Of a stretch of DNA of 64,000 nt, positions 1 to 8,050 are shown in pieces; within the stretch, counting starts at the first letter, position 1; each line of letters starts with the position of its first letter. The notes under the pieces are model-generated. The model had not been told where the DNA came from, searched no databases, and saw only the letters and a list, made by a program, of their open reading frames with translations. A program made the position numbers and the translations under genes. The stretch is from DATEDA01 sp963820965. GTDB taxonomy: Bacteria > Pseudomonadota > Gammaproteobacteria > Burkholderiales > SG8-39. The stretch lies in assembly GCA_963820965.1 (NCBI GenBank), contig CAWGCC010000037.1:124001-188000 (forward strand), in the 5' to 3' direction.

Positions 1-574
1 GCACCCCGATCCCCGATCGCGCCAGCGCGGTCACCTGGTCGAGCACGCGCACCTGGTTCCCGAAGTCGAGGCTTGCGGTCGGCTCGTCCATCACCAGCAG
101 CGGCGCCGCCTGCGCGAGGGCGCGCGCGATCAACGTGAGCTGCCGCTCGCCGCCCGAGATCTGGGTGTAGATGGCATCGGCGAGGCGCGACAGCCCGAGC
201 CGTGCGAGCGATTCCTCGGCGAGATCGCGGTCCCGCCGCGAAGGCCCGGCGAACGCCGCGAGATGGGCAGTCCGTCCCATCAGCACCACGTCGCGCACCG
301 TGAACGGAAAGTAGCCGATATGCGCCTGCGGCACGTAGGCGATGCGCCTGGCCACCTCACGGCGCGGGAGGAGGCGCAGGTCCACGCCGTCGAGCGAAAC
401 CGCCCCGCCCTGCGCCGGCAGCAGGCCGAGCAGCGTCCGAAACAGCGTCGTCTTGCCGCCGCCGTTGGGCCCGAGCAGGCACATGATTTCGCCCGCCGCG
501 AGCGCGAGCGAGACGTTCCGGCCGACCGGGTGCTTGCGATAGCCGAACGCGAGCTCGCGCGCCTCGAGCTTCAC
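1..574 (-). CDS. FecE/BtuD-type ABC importer ATPase, 3' part outside window
   Basis: ATP-hydrolysing cytoplasmic subunit of a type II (BtuCD/FecCD-like) importer. About 191 codons are present and the C-terminus lies beyond position 1. Visible motifs are Walker A GPNGGGKTT (residues 35-43), a Q-loop in AYVPQAH, signature SGGERQL and Walker B LLVMDEPTASLD. The start is GTG at 574: its GTGA overlaps the permease stop TGA, so translation of the two is coupled. It follows a FecCD permease and a binding protein and closes this transporter operon. The substrate is not shown by the sequence. The neighbouring molybdate/tungstate genes make an oxyanion (MolC-like) role plausible, but ferric siderophore or cobalamin remains possible. 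Confidence 0.9.
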   Translation of the reverse strand, partial: MKLEARELAFGYRKHPVGRNVSLALAAGEIMCLLGPNGGGKTTLFRTLLGLLPAQGGAVSLDGVDLRLLPRREVARRIAYVPQAHIGYFPFTVRDVVLMGRTAHLAAFAGPSRRDRDLAEESLARLGLSRLADAIYTQISGGERQLTLIARALAQAAPLLVMDEPTASLDFGNQVRVLDQVTALARSGIGV

Positions 575-1614
575 TGCCAGCTCCTGCGCGCAGTCGCGAG
601 CAGCCAGAGGAAGAGCGGCGTGCCGACGAAGGCGGTGAGCACGCCGAGCGGGATCTCGATCCGCGCCGCAGTGCGGGCGAGCGTGTCGACGCCGAGGAGA
701 AAACCCGCCCCGAGCAGCACGGCGACAGGCAACAGCCGGCGGAAGTCCGGGCCGACGAGCAGTCGCGCGACGTGAGGCACGATCAGTCCGATCCAGCCGA
801 TGATCCCCGAGATCGACACGACGGCGGCGGTGACCAGCGTCGCGGCCGCGATCACGACCGCGCGGATGCGGCCGGCGCGGATGCCGAGCGACGCGGCTTC
901 CTCGTCGCCGAGGGAGAGGACGGTGATCCGCCATCGCAGCAGCCAGAGCACGACGAGCCCCACCATCACCGGCGGCAAGGTCGAGCGCACATCGCCCGGA
1001 TTCGTCGCCGCGAGGCTCCCGAGCAGCCAATAGGTGATCGCCGGCAGCTGGTTGTACGGATCGGCCAGGTACTTCACGAGCGCGATGCACGCGCCGAGCA
1101 GCGCGCCGAGCACGACGCCCGCGAGCACGAGGACGAGGATCGGATCGTGGCCGCGCAGGCTCGCGGCAATGGCATACGCGGCACCGACCGCCGCGAGCCC
1201 GAACACGAACGCGAGCCCCTGGATCGCCCAGACGTCGAGCGAAAGAAAGATGCCGAGCACCGCCCCGAACGCCGCGCCCGCCGATACGCCGAGAATGTCG
1301 GGCGAGACGAGCGGGTTCCGGAAGAGACCCTGGTACGCCGCGCCCGAGGCGGCGAGCGCCGCGCCGACCAGGAGCGCGGCAAGTATGCGCGGGCCGCGGA
1401 TGCCGAACACGACCGTCTCGACCGTCGCCGGCAGCGCGTGCGCGGTCCCGGTGAGCTTCGACTGGATCAAGGCGACGAGCTCGCCGGGGCTCACCGGGTA
1501 GCGCCCGACCGCGAACGCGGCGATCACCAGCCCCGCGAGCAGCGTCATCGCGCCCGCGACCGCGAGGCCGGTACGTCCCAAGGTCAGCCCCGGCGCGGCT
1601 CGCGCCGTACGCAC
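571..1614 (-). CDS. FecCD-family ABC importer permease
   Basis: Integral membrane subunit of a BtuC/FecD-type importer, 347 residues, about the usual family length. The sequence is a series of Ala/Leu/Val-rich helices. It carries the family hallmark GRYPVSP after the first helix, the GLFRNPLVSPDILGVSAGA signature near residue 95, and the GIIGWIGLIVPHVAR coupling segment near residue 270. The listed start is GTG at 1614; an ATG further in would cut into the first helix. It overlaps the downstream ATPase start by 4 nt. Upstream, the binding-protein reading frame runs into it without a clean stop because of apparent frameshifts, so the exact boundary between the two is uncertain. The substrate is inferred only from context (metal oxyanion or metallophore). 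Confidence 0.9.
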   Translation of the reverse strand: MRTARAAPGLTLGRTGLAVAGAMTLLAGLVIAAFAVGRYPVSPGELVALIQSKLTGTAHALPATVETVVFGIRGPRILAALLVGAALAASGAAYQGLFRNPLVSPDILGVSAGAAFGAVLGIFLSLDVWAIQGLAFVFGLAAVGAAYAIAASLRGHDPILVLVLAGVVLGALLGACIALVKYLADPYNQLPAITYWLLGSLAATNPGDVRSTLPPVMVGLVVLWLLRWRITVLSLGDEEAASLGIRAGRIRAVVIAAATLVTAAVVSISGIIGWIGLIVPHVARLLVGPDFRRLLPVAVLLGAGFLLGVDTLARTAARIEIPLGVLTAFVGTPLFLWLLATARRSWQ

Positions 1615-2636
1615 GAGCGCGTCGAGCTGCTCCGTCGGTCGGCGTCTGGTGGTACGCGCGCGTATAGAACTCGCGCACGAACGGCCGCAGGTCCTCGGGG
1701 AACGCGTCCGGGTACAGGCAGCGTCCGAGCCATCGCAGACCGACCAGCCGGTTGATCGACGGCGGAAAGTCGATCCAGCCGTACGGGACGTTCGGCGAGA
1801 GGAACACCCGCCCCGCCTGCACCGCCTTGAGCCCTTGCCACAGCGGATCGCGCCAGAGGCTCGCGTAGAACGTGCGATCGATGGTCACGATCGCGTCCGG
1901 ATCCCACGCCAGCACCTGCTCGACCGAGACCTGCACCAGCCCGCCCCTTGCCCAATGCCGCGGCGACATTCGTCGCGCCCATGCGCTCGATCGACTCCAT
2001 GTTGATCGAGCCGGCGAGGCCGGTATCGAGTCCGCGCGGCCCGCGCCCGTAGTAGACGCGCGGGCGGCGCTCGCGCGGAGTACTGGCGACGCGAGCGGCG
2101 ACGTCGTCGAGGATGGCTTGCGCGTACCGAGCCCACTCCTCGCCGCGCGCCGGCTCGCCGAGGATCCCGCCGAGGCGCCGCAGCGATTCGGGAATGCGAT
2201 CGAACGCGCCGTCGAGGAGGAGATACGGGATCCCGGTCTGCGCCTGCACTCGGTCGGCAAGCGAGACGTAGGTCGCGCCGATCGAGCCGTAGTCGACGAT
2301 CAGGTCCGGCTTCGCGGCGAGCACGACCTCGACGTTCGCGGTGTTGCCGCGGCCGGTCAGCCGGCCGAGCGCGGGAAGGTCCGCGTACCTCGCTGGGACG
2401 AAGGGGCGCTCCTCCGGCCGGAACGGGGTGGTCCAGCCGAGCAGCTTCTCCGGCGCGACCGCGAACACGAGCATCGACGCCGGCGGCCCGGCCGCATAGA
2501 CGCGCTCGACCTTCGCCGGGACCTCGGCGCGGCGGCCCGTGTCGTCCGTGACGGCGCGCGTCGCCTGCGCCCGGGCAAGCGACGGTGCGAGCGCGAGCGC
2601 GGCGGTGCCGGCAAGGAAAGCGCGTCGCGATCGCAC
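1584..2636 (-). pseudogene. Periplasmic ABC binding protein (FecB/BtuF/MolA-like), two apparent frameshifts
   Basis: Solute-binding protein of the FecCD-type importer. It starts at GTG (2636), 9 nt after the mop stop, with a signal peptide containing RRAFLAG (Tat-like). Residues 1 to about 231 read as a normal TroA/BtuF-type protein (KPDLIVDYGS and similar). At the C-run 1944-1947 the frame breaks: with one base fewer, the protein continues VQVSVEQVLAWDPDAIV and VPYGWIDFPPSINRLVGL, typical of the C-terminal lobe. A second extra base near 1632-1633 interrupts TPTD/EQLDALVR. After that the frame joins the permease frame, and a natural stop (TGA at 1584-1586) would need a third shift. It is either a decayed gene or, equally likely, an intact gene with consensus errors. 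Confidence 0.75.
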
Positions 2637-2645
2637 GCGGGCCGG

Positions 2646-2852
2646 CTACTTGCCGACGATTATGTCGGAGGCCTTGATGATCGCCGTCACCTTGTCGCCC
2701 GGCTTGAGCGCGAGATCGTCGACCGCCTCGACCGTGATCGACGCGGTGACGGTGTTGCCGCCGCCGATGTCGATCTTGACGTGAGCAGTGGTTTGACCCC
2801 GGTTCACCGCGGTGACGGTGCCCGGGAGCCGGTTGCGTGCGCTGAGTTTCAT
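2646..2852 (-). CDS. mop: Mop-type molybdopterin/molybdate-binding protein (TOBE domain)
   Basis: A 68-residue cytoplasmic protein consisting of one Mop/TOBE domain, the length of stand-alone molbindins that store or buffer molybdate or tungstate as oligomers. It begins MKLSARNRLPGTVTAV and contains HVKIDIGGGNTVTASIT and LKPGDKVTAIIKASDIIVG, the canonical Mop pattern. The start ATG (2852) overlaps the modA stop as ATGA, so it is coupled to modA. It lies between modA and the FecCD-type binding protein, which supports a shared oxyanion function for the operon. Identification is by motif and length. Confidence 0.9.
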   Translation of the reverse strand: MKLSARNRLPGTVTAVNRGQTTAHVKIDIGGGNTVTASITVEAVDDLALKPGDKVTAIIKASDIIVGK

Positions 2853-3658
2853 CTGGAGTCCTTCGGTTGGATAGCAGCCGTGAAGCCGTGGCGGACGAGG
2901 ATAGCCTGCCCCGGACCGGAAAGCACGAACTGCGCGAACGCCTCCGCCTCCGGCCGCGCGCCGGCGATGACCGTCAGCCCGTAGTCCGCGCCGACCGCGA
3001 GATCCTCGGGGATCGCCACGATCTGCAAGGCCGGGACCTCGCCTTTGGCTTGCAGCGCGTTGGTGCAGTAGGTGAGAAACACATCGGCCTCCCCGGTCGA
3101 CACGAGCTGGCCATAGACGTTGCGGTCCTTCGGCGGCGGCGGCGAGGCGGGGCCTCCGGTGAGCTGGAGCGCTTTGGCGGACAGCGTCTTCGAGGCGCCG
3201 GGCCGGAGACGCTCCGCCTTCTCGAACAGCTCCCATGCATAGTCGCCCGACGGATCGGCCTTCGGCGTCGAAATGCCGAGCTTCACCGCCGGGTCGAGCA
3301 TCCGGTCGAGCAGCGTCGCGCTCGTAACGCTCACCGCCGGCGCGGCGAGGGCGCAGAGCCGATTGCGGGCGAAGAGCACGACGGGCGCCGCCTTCCCCGC
3401 CTTCGCGAGCGACTCCGGATGCGCCATGTTCGCCGATGCGAACACTTCGGCAGGCTCGCCCTTCACGATGCGGTCGCGCAGCAGGCCTGACGGTCCGTAC
3501 TCGGCGGCAACTCTCACTCCGGTCGAGGCGGTGAACGCCGCCCCGACCTCGTTGAGCGCCGCGCGGAGGCTGCCGGCCGCGTACAGCCGCACCGGCTCCT
3601 GCGCGATCGCGGCGTGCGTCATCGCCGCCGCGAGCAGCGCGAAGACGACCCGCATCAC
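2849..3658 (-). CDS. modA: Molybdate ABC transporter periplasmic binding protein ModA
   Basis: Binds molybdate (possibly tungstate) in the periplasm. It has 269 residues with a cleavable signal (cut after HAAIAQ), then the ModA opening RLYAAGSLRAALNEV, where the Ser of AAGSL is an oxyanion ligand position. PSGLLRDRI, FASANMAHPESL and GDYAWELFEKAE are further family segments. The start is either GTG 3658, which forms GTGA with the tupA stop, or ATG 3655 one codon later. No dedicated modB or modC is nearby; it lies directly after tupA and before mop. It may share the TupBC membrane complex or the FecCD-type system. That sharing is inference. Confidence 0.88.
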   Translation of the reverse strand: MMRVVFALLAAAMTHAAIAQEPVRLYAAGSLRAALNEVGAAFTASTGVRVAAEYGPSGLLRDRIVKGEPAEVFASANMAHPESLAKAGKAAPVVLFARNRLCALAAPAVSVTSATLLDRMLDPAVKLGISTPKADPSGDYAWELFEKAERLRPGASKTLSAKALQLTGGPASPPPPKDRNVYGQLVSTGEADVFLTYCTNALQAKGEVPALQIVAIPEDLAVGADYGLTVIAGARPEAEAFAQFVLSGPGQAILVRHGFTAAIQPKDSR

Positions 3659-4476
3659 CCGCCTTTGTAGTTCGGGAAGAAGAGCTGCTCGCCGCCGACC
3701 TTGTAGTCCGCGATCGCCTTCTGCCCCGCCGGCGACACCACCCAGTTCATGAACGCCGTGCCGAGGTCCTTCTTCACGTGCGGATGCTTCGCCGGGTTCA
3801 CCAGCATGATCCCGTATTGGTTGAACAGCTTCTGGTCCCCCTCGACGAGGATCGCGAGATCGCCGCGATTCTTGAACGCGAGCCAGGTGCCCCGGTCGGC
3901 GAGGATGTACGCCCCCATCGACGAGGCGGTGTTGAGAGCCGGGCCCATGCCGGAGCCGGTCTCCTTGTACCAGGGACCTTTCTGCGCCTCGATGTCGACG
4001 CCCGCCGACTTCCAGTAGCGCAGCTCCGCCGCGTGCGTCCCGCTCTTGTCGGCGCGCGACACGAACGGCGCTTTCGACGCCTCGATCTTCTTCAGCGCTT
4101 CGAGCACGTCCTTGCCGCCGGCGACCTTCGCCGGATCGGACTTGGGACCGATGATGACGAAGTCGTTGTACATCACCTGCTTGTAGTCGACGCCGAAGCC
4201 CTCGTCGACGAACTTCTTCTCCGCCGCGGGATCGTGCACGAAGACCACATCGGCGTCCCCGCGGCGACCCATGTCGAGCGCCTGCCCGGTACCGAGCGCG
4301 ACGACCCGCACCTTGATGCCGGTGTCCTTCTCGAAGATGGGCAGCAGGTAGCCGAACAGGCCCGACTGCTCGGTCGAGGTCGTCGATGCGACCGTAATGA
4401 ACTTCTCCTGCGCCGCGAGCGGCAGGGCGGCAACGGCGAGCGACGCCGCGAGCACGATTCGACGTTTCAGGTCCAT
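3655..4476 (-). CDS. tupA: Tungstate ABC transporter periplasmic binding protein TupA
   Basis: High-affinity tungstate-binding protein, 273 residues with an N-terminal signal (cut near PLAAQ). The mature N-terminus VASTTSTEQSGLFGYLLP carries the TTS motif of TupA that wraps the oxyanion. GTGQALDMGRRGDADVVFVHD, PFVSRADKSGTHAAEL and TGSGMGPALN are further TupA/PBP type II segments. ATG 4476 has GGAGAAC just upstream and overlaps the tupC stop by 10 nt. Gene order on the minus strand is tupB-tupC-tupA, then modA and mop. Tungstate specificity is by family resemblance; some TupA relatives also take molybdate. Confidence 0.9.
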   Translation of the reverse strand: MDLKRRIVLAASLAVAALPLAAQEKFITVASTTSTEQSGLFGYLLPIFEKDTGIKVRVVALGTGQALDMGRRGDADVVFVHDPAAEKKFVDEGFGVDYKQVMYNDFVIIGPKSDPAKVAGGKDVLEALKKIEASKAPFVSRADKSGTHAAELRYWKSAGVDIEAQKGPWYKETGSGMGPALNTASSMGAYILADRGTWLAFKNRGDLAILVEGDQKLFNQYGIMLVNPAKHPHVKKDLGTAFMNWVVSPAGQKAIADYKVGGEQLFFPNYKGG

Positions 4477-5195
4477 GGGAGTTCTCCTTTGATGAACGCC
4501 TGCGCTTCCGCGGAGGCCGGCTGGTTGAAGAAGCGGTCGACCGGCGCCCGCTCGGCGAGGTGCCCCTGGTTGAGGAACAGGATCTCGTCGCCGAGGCGCC
4601 GCGCCTGCCCGAGGTTGTGGGTGCACATCACGATCTTCGTGCCGGCGTCGCGGATCGCCTGGATGATCCGCTCCACCTCGCCGCTCGCGCCCGGATCGAG
4701 ACTCGCCGTGGGCTCGTCGAGGAACAGCACCTCGGGCCGCAACGCCCATGCGCGCGCGAGCGCGAGCCGCTGCTGTTCGCCGCCGGACAGCACGCGGGCG
4801 GACCGCTCTGCGAGATGAGCAAGCCCGACGCTTTCGAGCGCCGCGCGTGCCTGCCGCTCGCGTTCGGGGCGGGCGACTCCGGCAAGACCGAGCGCGTACT
4901 CGACGTTTGCGATAGCCGATCGCCGGAGCATCACCGGCCGCTGGAAGACCATCGCCTGGCGCCGCCGCTCGCCCGGCCGCTCCGGGGCGGCCCACTCGAT
5001 GCGACCGGACGTCGGCGCGAGCAGTCCGTGACAGAGGCGCATGAGCACGCTCTTCCCGGCGCCGTTCGGCCCCAGGATGATCGTGCGCGGCCCGGCCTCC
5101 AGCGCGAGCGACACCCGGTCGACGATCGGGCGCCCGCCGGCGACGAACGAGACCTCGTCGAGCCGCAGCGGCAGGATGGACGTCGGCGCGCGCAT
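4467..5195 (-). CDS. tupC: Tungstate ABC transporter ATPase TupC
   Basis: ATP-binding subunit of the tungstate importer. Walker A GPNGAGKS, Q-loop AMVFQRPVMLRRS (the FQRPVMLRRS form is typical of Tup/phosphate-like ATPases), signature LSGGEQQRLALAR, Walker B VLFLDEPTASLDPG and H-loop CTHN are all present. I chose ATG 5195 (242 residues), preceded by GAGGAACCG. An in-frame ATG at 5210 overlaps the tupB end but has a poorer ribosome site. Its stop overlaps the tupA start. It acts on the cytoplasmic face with TupB. Confidence 0.9.
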   Translation of the reverse strand: MRAPTSILPLRLDEVSFVAGGRPIVDRVSLALEAGPRTIILGPNGAGKSVLMRLCHGLLAPTSGRIEWAAPERPGERRRQAMVFQRPVMLRRSAIANVEYALGLAGVARPERERQARAALESVGLAHLAERSARVLSGGEQQRLALARAWALRPEVLFLDEPTASLDPGASGEVERIIQAIRDAGTKIVMCTHNLGQARRLGDEILFLNQGHLAERAPVDRFFNQPASAEAQAFIKGELPWT

Positions 5196-5202
5196 CGGTT
5201 CC

Positions 5203-5907
5203 TCACCCATACCGCCGTTGTGCGGCTTCCTTGAGCGTGTAAACCGCGGCATTCAACAGCAGCACGATCGTCACGAGGATGATCCCCAGCCCGAGCGCCA
5301 GCGCGAGATCGCCCTTGCTTGTCTCGAGCGCGATCGCGGTGGTCATCACCCGCGTCACGCCGTCGATATTGCCGCCGACGATCATTACCGCGCCGACCTC
5401 CGCCGCCGCGCGGCCGAGCCCCGCGAGCACCGCGGTCAGCAGCGAGAAGCGGATGTCCCACACCAGCGTGAGCGCGGCAGTCCACCCGCCCGCCCCCAGC
5501 GAGCGCAGCTGTTCCTGGTACTCCCGCCACGCGTCCTCGACCGCCTGCCGGGCGAGCGCCGCGATGATCGGCAGGATCAGGATCGTCTGCGCGATCACCA
5601 TCGCCGTGGGTGTGAAGAGCAGCCCCATCGCACCGAGCGGCCCGGCCCGCGACAGTAGCAGGTAGACGAGGAGGCCGACCACGACCGGCGGCAATCCCAT
5701 CAGCGCGTTCAGGACGATGATGATCGTCTTTCGGCCGCGAAACTTCGCGACCGCGATCGCGGCGCCGAGCGGGAGGGCGAGCGCGGTCGCCAGCACGACG
5801 GCGCTCAAGCTGATCCTGAGGCTGAGGCCGACGATCTCGACGAGATTGGGGTCGAGCGCCGCCATCAGCTGGCCGGCGTCGCGGAGGGCATGCAGAATCG
5901 TCTCCAT
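5203..5907 (-). CDS. tupB: Tungstate ABC transporter permease TupB
   Basis: Inner-membrane channel subunit, 234 residues. Several hydrophobic helices flank the permease core (GLSLRISLSAVVLATALAL, LNALMGLPPVVVGLLVYLLL). The EAA coupling loop reads EQLRSLGAGGWTAALTLV, followed by AGLGRAAAEVGAVMIVGGN, characteristic of TupB/WtpB-like permeases. It is the first gene of the minus-strand transport operon and faces the regulator at 6026. The 118-nt gap between them holds the AATATGC inverted repeat, so tungstate-dependent repression of this promoter is likely (inference). Confidence 0.92.
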   Translation of the reverse strand: METILHALRDAGQLMAALDPNLVEIVGLSLRISLSAVVLATALALPLGAAIAVAKFRGRKTIIIVLNALMGLPPVVVGLLVYLLLSRAGPLGAMGLLFTPTAMVIAQTILILPIIAALARQAVEDAWREYQEQLRSLGAGGWTAALTLVWDIRFSLLTAVLAGLGRAAAEVGAVMIVGGNIDGVTRVMTTAIALETSKGDLALALGLGIILVTIVLLLNAAVYTLKEAAQRRYG

Positions 5908-5953
5908 GTCACGTCAGGCGGAGGCCGATTGTCGATCGTGGCAGCGACGGGCT

Positions 5954-5975
5954 AATATGCCGATGTCTGCATATT
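5954..5975. promoter_or_regulatory. Candidate ModE/TupR-type operator (7-bp inverted repeat)
   Basis: AATATGC (5954-5960) and GCATATT (5969-5975) are perfect inverted arms separated by 8 nt, in the AT-rich gap between tupB and the divergent regulator gene. A third copy of AATATGC lies at 6023-6029, over the regulator's own start codon. ModE-class regulators bind AT-rich inverted repeats of this general design, so this is a reasonable site for tungstate/molybdate-responsive control of both transcripts. Binding itself is not shown. Confidence 0.5.
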
Positions 5976-6025
5976 GCGCAACCATTTCCATTGGATAGTA
6001 ACTGCCGGTCCGCGTTGAACTAAAT

Positions 6026-7093
6026 ATGCGATCGCTTGCAACTTTGCGACTCGAGCCCGAGGTCAGCTGGCGCGCCGCCGGACGCGCCGCGCCGCCATTC
6101 GACCGCCGGCTCGCCCCGCTGCTCGCGGCGATCCGCACCCGCGCTACGTTGCGTGCTGCAGCGCAGGAAGTGGGGCTCTCGTATCGCGCGGCGTGGGGTC
6201 TCTTGAGCGACACGGGGCGCGCCCTCGGGGTGCCGCTCGTGGAATTGCAGCGGGGGCGGGGGACCCGGCTCACAGCGGCCGGCGAGCAACTCGTCGCAGC
6301 AGACGCACGCGCCGTTCGGCGCCTGCGGGAGTCCGCCCTTGAGATCGAGCTCGCTCCGCAGCGCGCGCCGCGCGTCTCCCATCGCGGGCTCGAGGTGATT
6401 GCGAGTCATGACCTCCTGCTCGCCTCCCTCTGCGATCACTGGGCGCGACCGGAAGGGCTCGTCCGCGATATCGCATTCAGAGGCAGCCTCGAGAGCCTGG
6501 GCGCCTTGGCACGCGGCGAGGCCGACGTCGCCGGCTTCCACGCCGGTACGCCGCCCGGCAACGATGCAACGGCGTCGCTGCGACAGCTGCTCGACCCGCG
6601 GCGCGACGTGCTGATCCGCTTCGCCGAGCGGGAGCAGGGGCTGATGGTGAAACCCGGAAACCCGAAGCGCCTGCGCTCGCTCGGCGATGTGGCGGCGAAG
6701 GGCGCGCAGTTCGTCAACCGGCAGCGAGGGTCCGGGACGCGCCTGCTGATCGATCAGTTGCTGAGCGATGCGAGAGTTGCCCCAACGGCAATCCGCGGCT
6801 ACGAGACCGAGGAGTTCACCCATCTCGCCGTGGCGGCCACCGTCGCTGCCGGACGCGCGGACGCGGCTCTTGGCCTGAAGGCGGCCGCACACCGCTTCGG
6901 CCTCGACTTCATCCCGGCGCGCCGCGAGGTGTATTGGCTCGCGCTCCGCTCGCGCCGTCTCGACAGTGAGGCCGTACAGGCGCTCCGTCGTGGAATCAGC
7001 GGCGATCCGCTGCGGCAGGCCGCGCGCGGGCTGGCGGGATACTCGATCCGCGGGGCCGGCGCCGTGATGCCGGTCGGAGCGGCGCTCGCGTGA
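6026..7093 (+). CDS. ModE-like HTH regulator fused to a PBP-like ligand domain (TupR-type)
   Basis: A 355-residue cytoplasmic regulator. Residues about 28-90 form a LysR/ModE-style winged helix (ATLRAAAQEVGLSYRAAWGLL, ELQRGRGTRLTAAGEQL). From about residue 118 there is a periplasmic-binding-protein-like domain (VIASHDLLLASLCDHWA, FVNRQRGSGTRLLIDQLL, FTHLAVAATVAAGRADAALGL). This domain architecture is found in regulators next to tungstate/molybdate transporters, where the second domain senses the oxyanion or a cofactor. It is divergent from tupB and shares its promoter region. The ATG at 6026 lies inside a copy of the putative operator half-site, suggesting autoregulation. Confidence 0.85.
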   Translation: MRSLATLRLEPEVSWRAAGRAAPPFDRRLAPLLAAIRTRATLRAAAQEVGLSYRAAWGLLSDTGRALGVPLVELQRGRGTRLTAAGEQLVAADARAVRRLRESALEIELAPQRAPRVSHRGLEVIASHDLLLASLCDHWARPEGLVRDIAFRGSLESLGALARGEADVAGFHAGTPPGNDATASLRQLLDPRRDVLIRFAEREQGLMVKPGNPKRLRSLGDVAAKGAQFVNRQRGSGTRLLIDQLLSDARVAPTAIRGYETEEFTHLAVAATVAAGRADAALGLKAAAHRFGLDFIPARREVYWLALRSRRLDSEAVQALRRGISGDPLRQAARGLAGYSIRGAGAVMPVGAALA

Positions 7094-7221
7094 TGACTCG
7101 TGCTTGGGCTCGCCGTGCATCACGCGCTCAGGTGCAGCCTCGCCTCTCTAGGCGGGGGACGCCTCACGTGCGCGTGTCCCATGGGACGATAGCGTCTCCC
7201 TATCCCACCTGGAGGACCCAG

Positions 7222-7509
7222 ATGCCCGCCTACATCATCGCGATGATGACCGTGACCAACCCGGAGGCCTACGATGGATATCGCGCGCTCGCCGGCCCGG
7301 CCGTCGCAAAGCACGGTGGCCGGTTCCTCGTCCGGGGCGGCAGGCACGAGGTACTGGAGGGCGGATTCCCCGGCAGTCGCGTGGTCGTCGTGGAGTTCGA
7401 GAGCTTCGACAAGGCCAAGGCGTTCTACGACTCGACCGAGTACCGCGCCGCGCGCGAGAAGCGCATCGGCGCCGCGGCGTTCAACCTGCTCGTCGCCGAC
7501 GGCGCCTGA
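7222..7509 (+). CDS. DUF1330 family protein
   Basis: A 95-residue cytoplasmic protein of the DUF1330 dimeric alpha/beta barrel family (ferredoxin-like fold). It starts MPAYIIAMMTVTNPEAYDGY and contains GGRFLVRGG and VVVEFESFDKAKAFYDS, the usual DUF1330 pattern. The family has no firmly assigned reaction. The start is supported by GGAGGA six nt before the ATG. It is a single gene facing sodC, with only 9 nt between the two stops. A 12-bp palindrome GTCCCATGGGAC (7176-7187) lies upstream. Confidence 0.88.
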   Translation: MPAYIIAMMTVTNPEAYDGYRALAGPAVAKHGGRFLVRGGRHEVLEGGFPGSRVVVVEFESFDKAKAFYDSTEYRAAREKRIGAAAFNLLVADGA

Positions 7510-7518
7510 ACGCCCGCG

Positions 7519-8037
7519 TCAGTTCTTCTGGATCACCCCGCAAGCGATGCGGGCGCCCGCGTTGCCGGTCGGCTGCGTCTTGTAGTCGTCCGGTTGGACG
7601 TGGACGATCAGGCCGCGGCCAACGACGCTTGTCGGCCCGTCAGTCACCGTGATGACGTCCAGTTCGATCTTCAGCGTGGCGGTCCCCGACGCATCCGCCG
7701 TCAGGGCCGGCAGATCACCGGCGTGCCGGTCGGGCGTGCCGAAGTGCGCATGCGGATGGCCGAGCGGGTTGAAGTGGCCGCCGGTGCTCATGCCGTCGCC
7801 GGAGCTGCAGTCGCCCTTCTCGTGAACGTGGAACCCGTGCTCGGCCCCGGGGGTGAGGCCGGAGACTTTGGCCTCGACGAGCACCCACTTTCCCCGCTGG
7901 GTGAAGGTGACCGTCCCGCCAGCGGTGCTCCCCTTGGTGGGCTGCAGCTGCGCCGTTGCTTTCGCGCCGTCCTGCGCCCACCCGGCGCCGGCAGCGAGTG
8001 CGCCCGCCGCTGCGAGCGCGATCACGACTTCTCTCAT
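7519..8037 (-). CDS. sodC: Cu/Zn superoxide dismutase, periplasmic
   Basis: Dismutates superoxide in the periplasm. It has 172 residues with a signal peptide cut after AGWAQ. Metal-site segments are HGFHVHEKGDCSS (Cu His pair and disulfide Cys), GGHFNPLGHPHAHFG (bridging and Zn His), HAGDLP (Zn ligands) and GLIVHVQPDD (Cu His). GNAGARIACGVI closes the disulfide. The ATG at 8037 has GGGAG eight nt upstream. An intrinsic terminator lies only 13 nt before the start, so sodC is separated from the formate dehydrogenase operon or expressed by read-through. Confidence 0.95.
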   Translation of the reverse strand: MREVVIALAAAGALAAGAGWAQDGAKATAQLQPTKGSTAGGTVTFTQRGKWVLVEAKVSGLTPGAEHGFHVHEKGDCSSGDGMSTGGHFNPLGHPHAHFGTPDRHAGDLPALTADASGTATLKIELDVITVTDGPTSVVGRGLIVHVQPDDYKTQPTGNAGARIACGVIQKN

Positions 8038-8050
8038 GTCGACGACTCCC

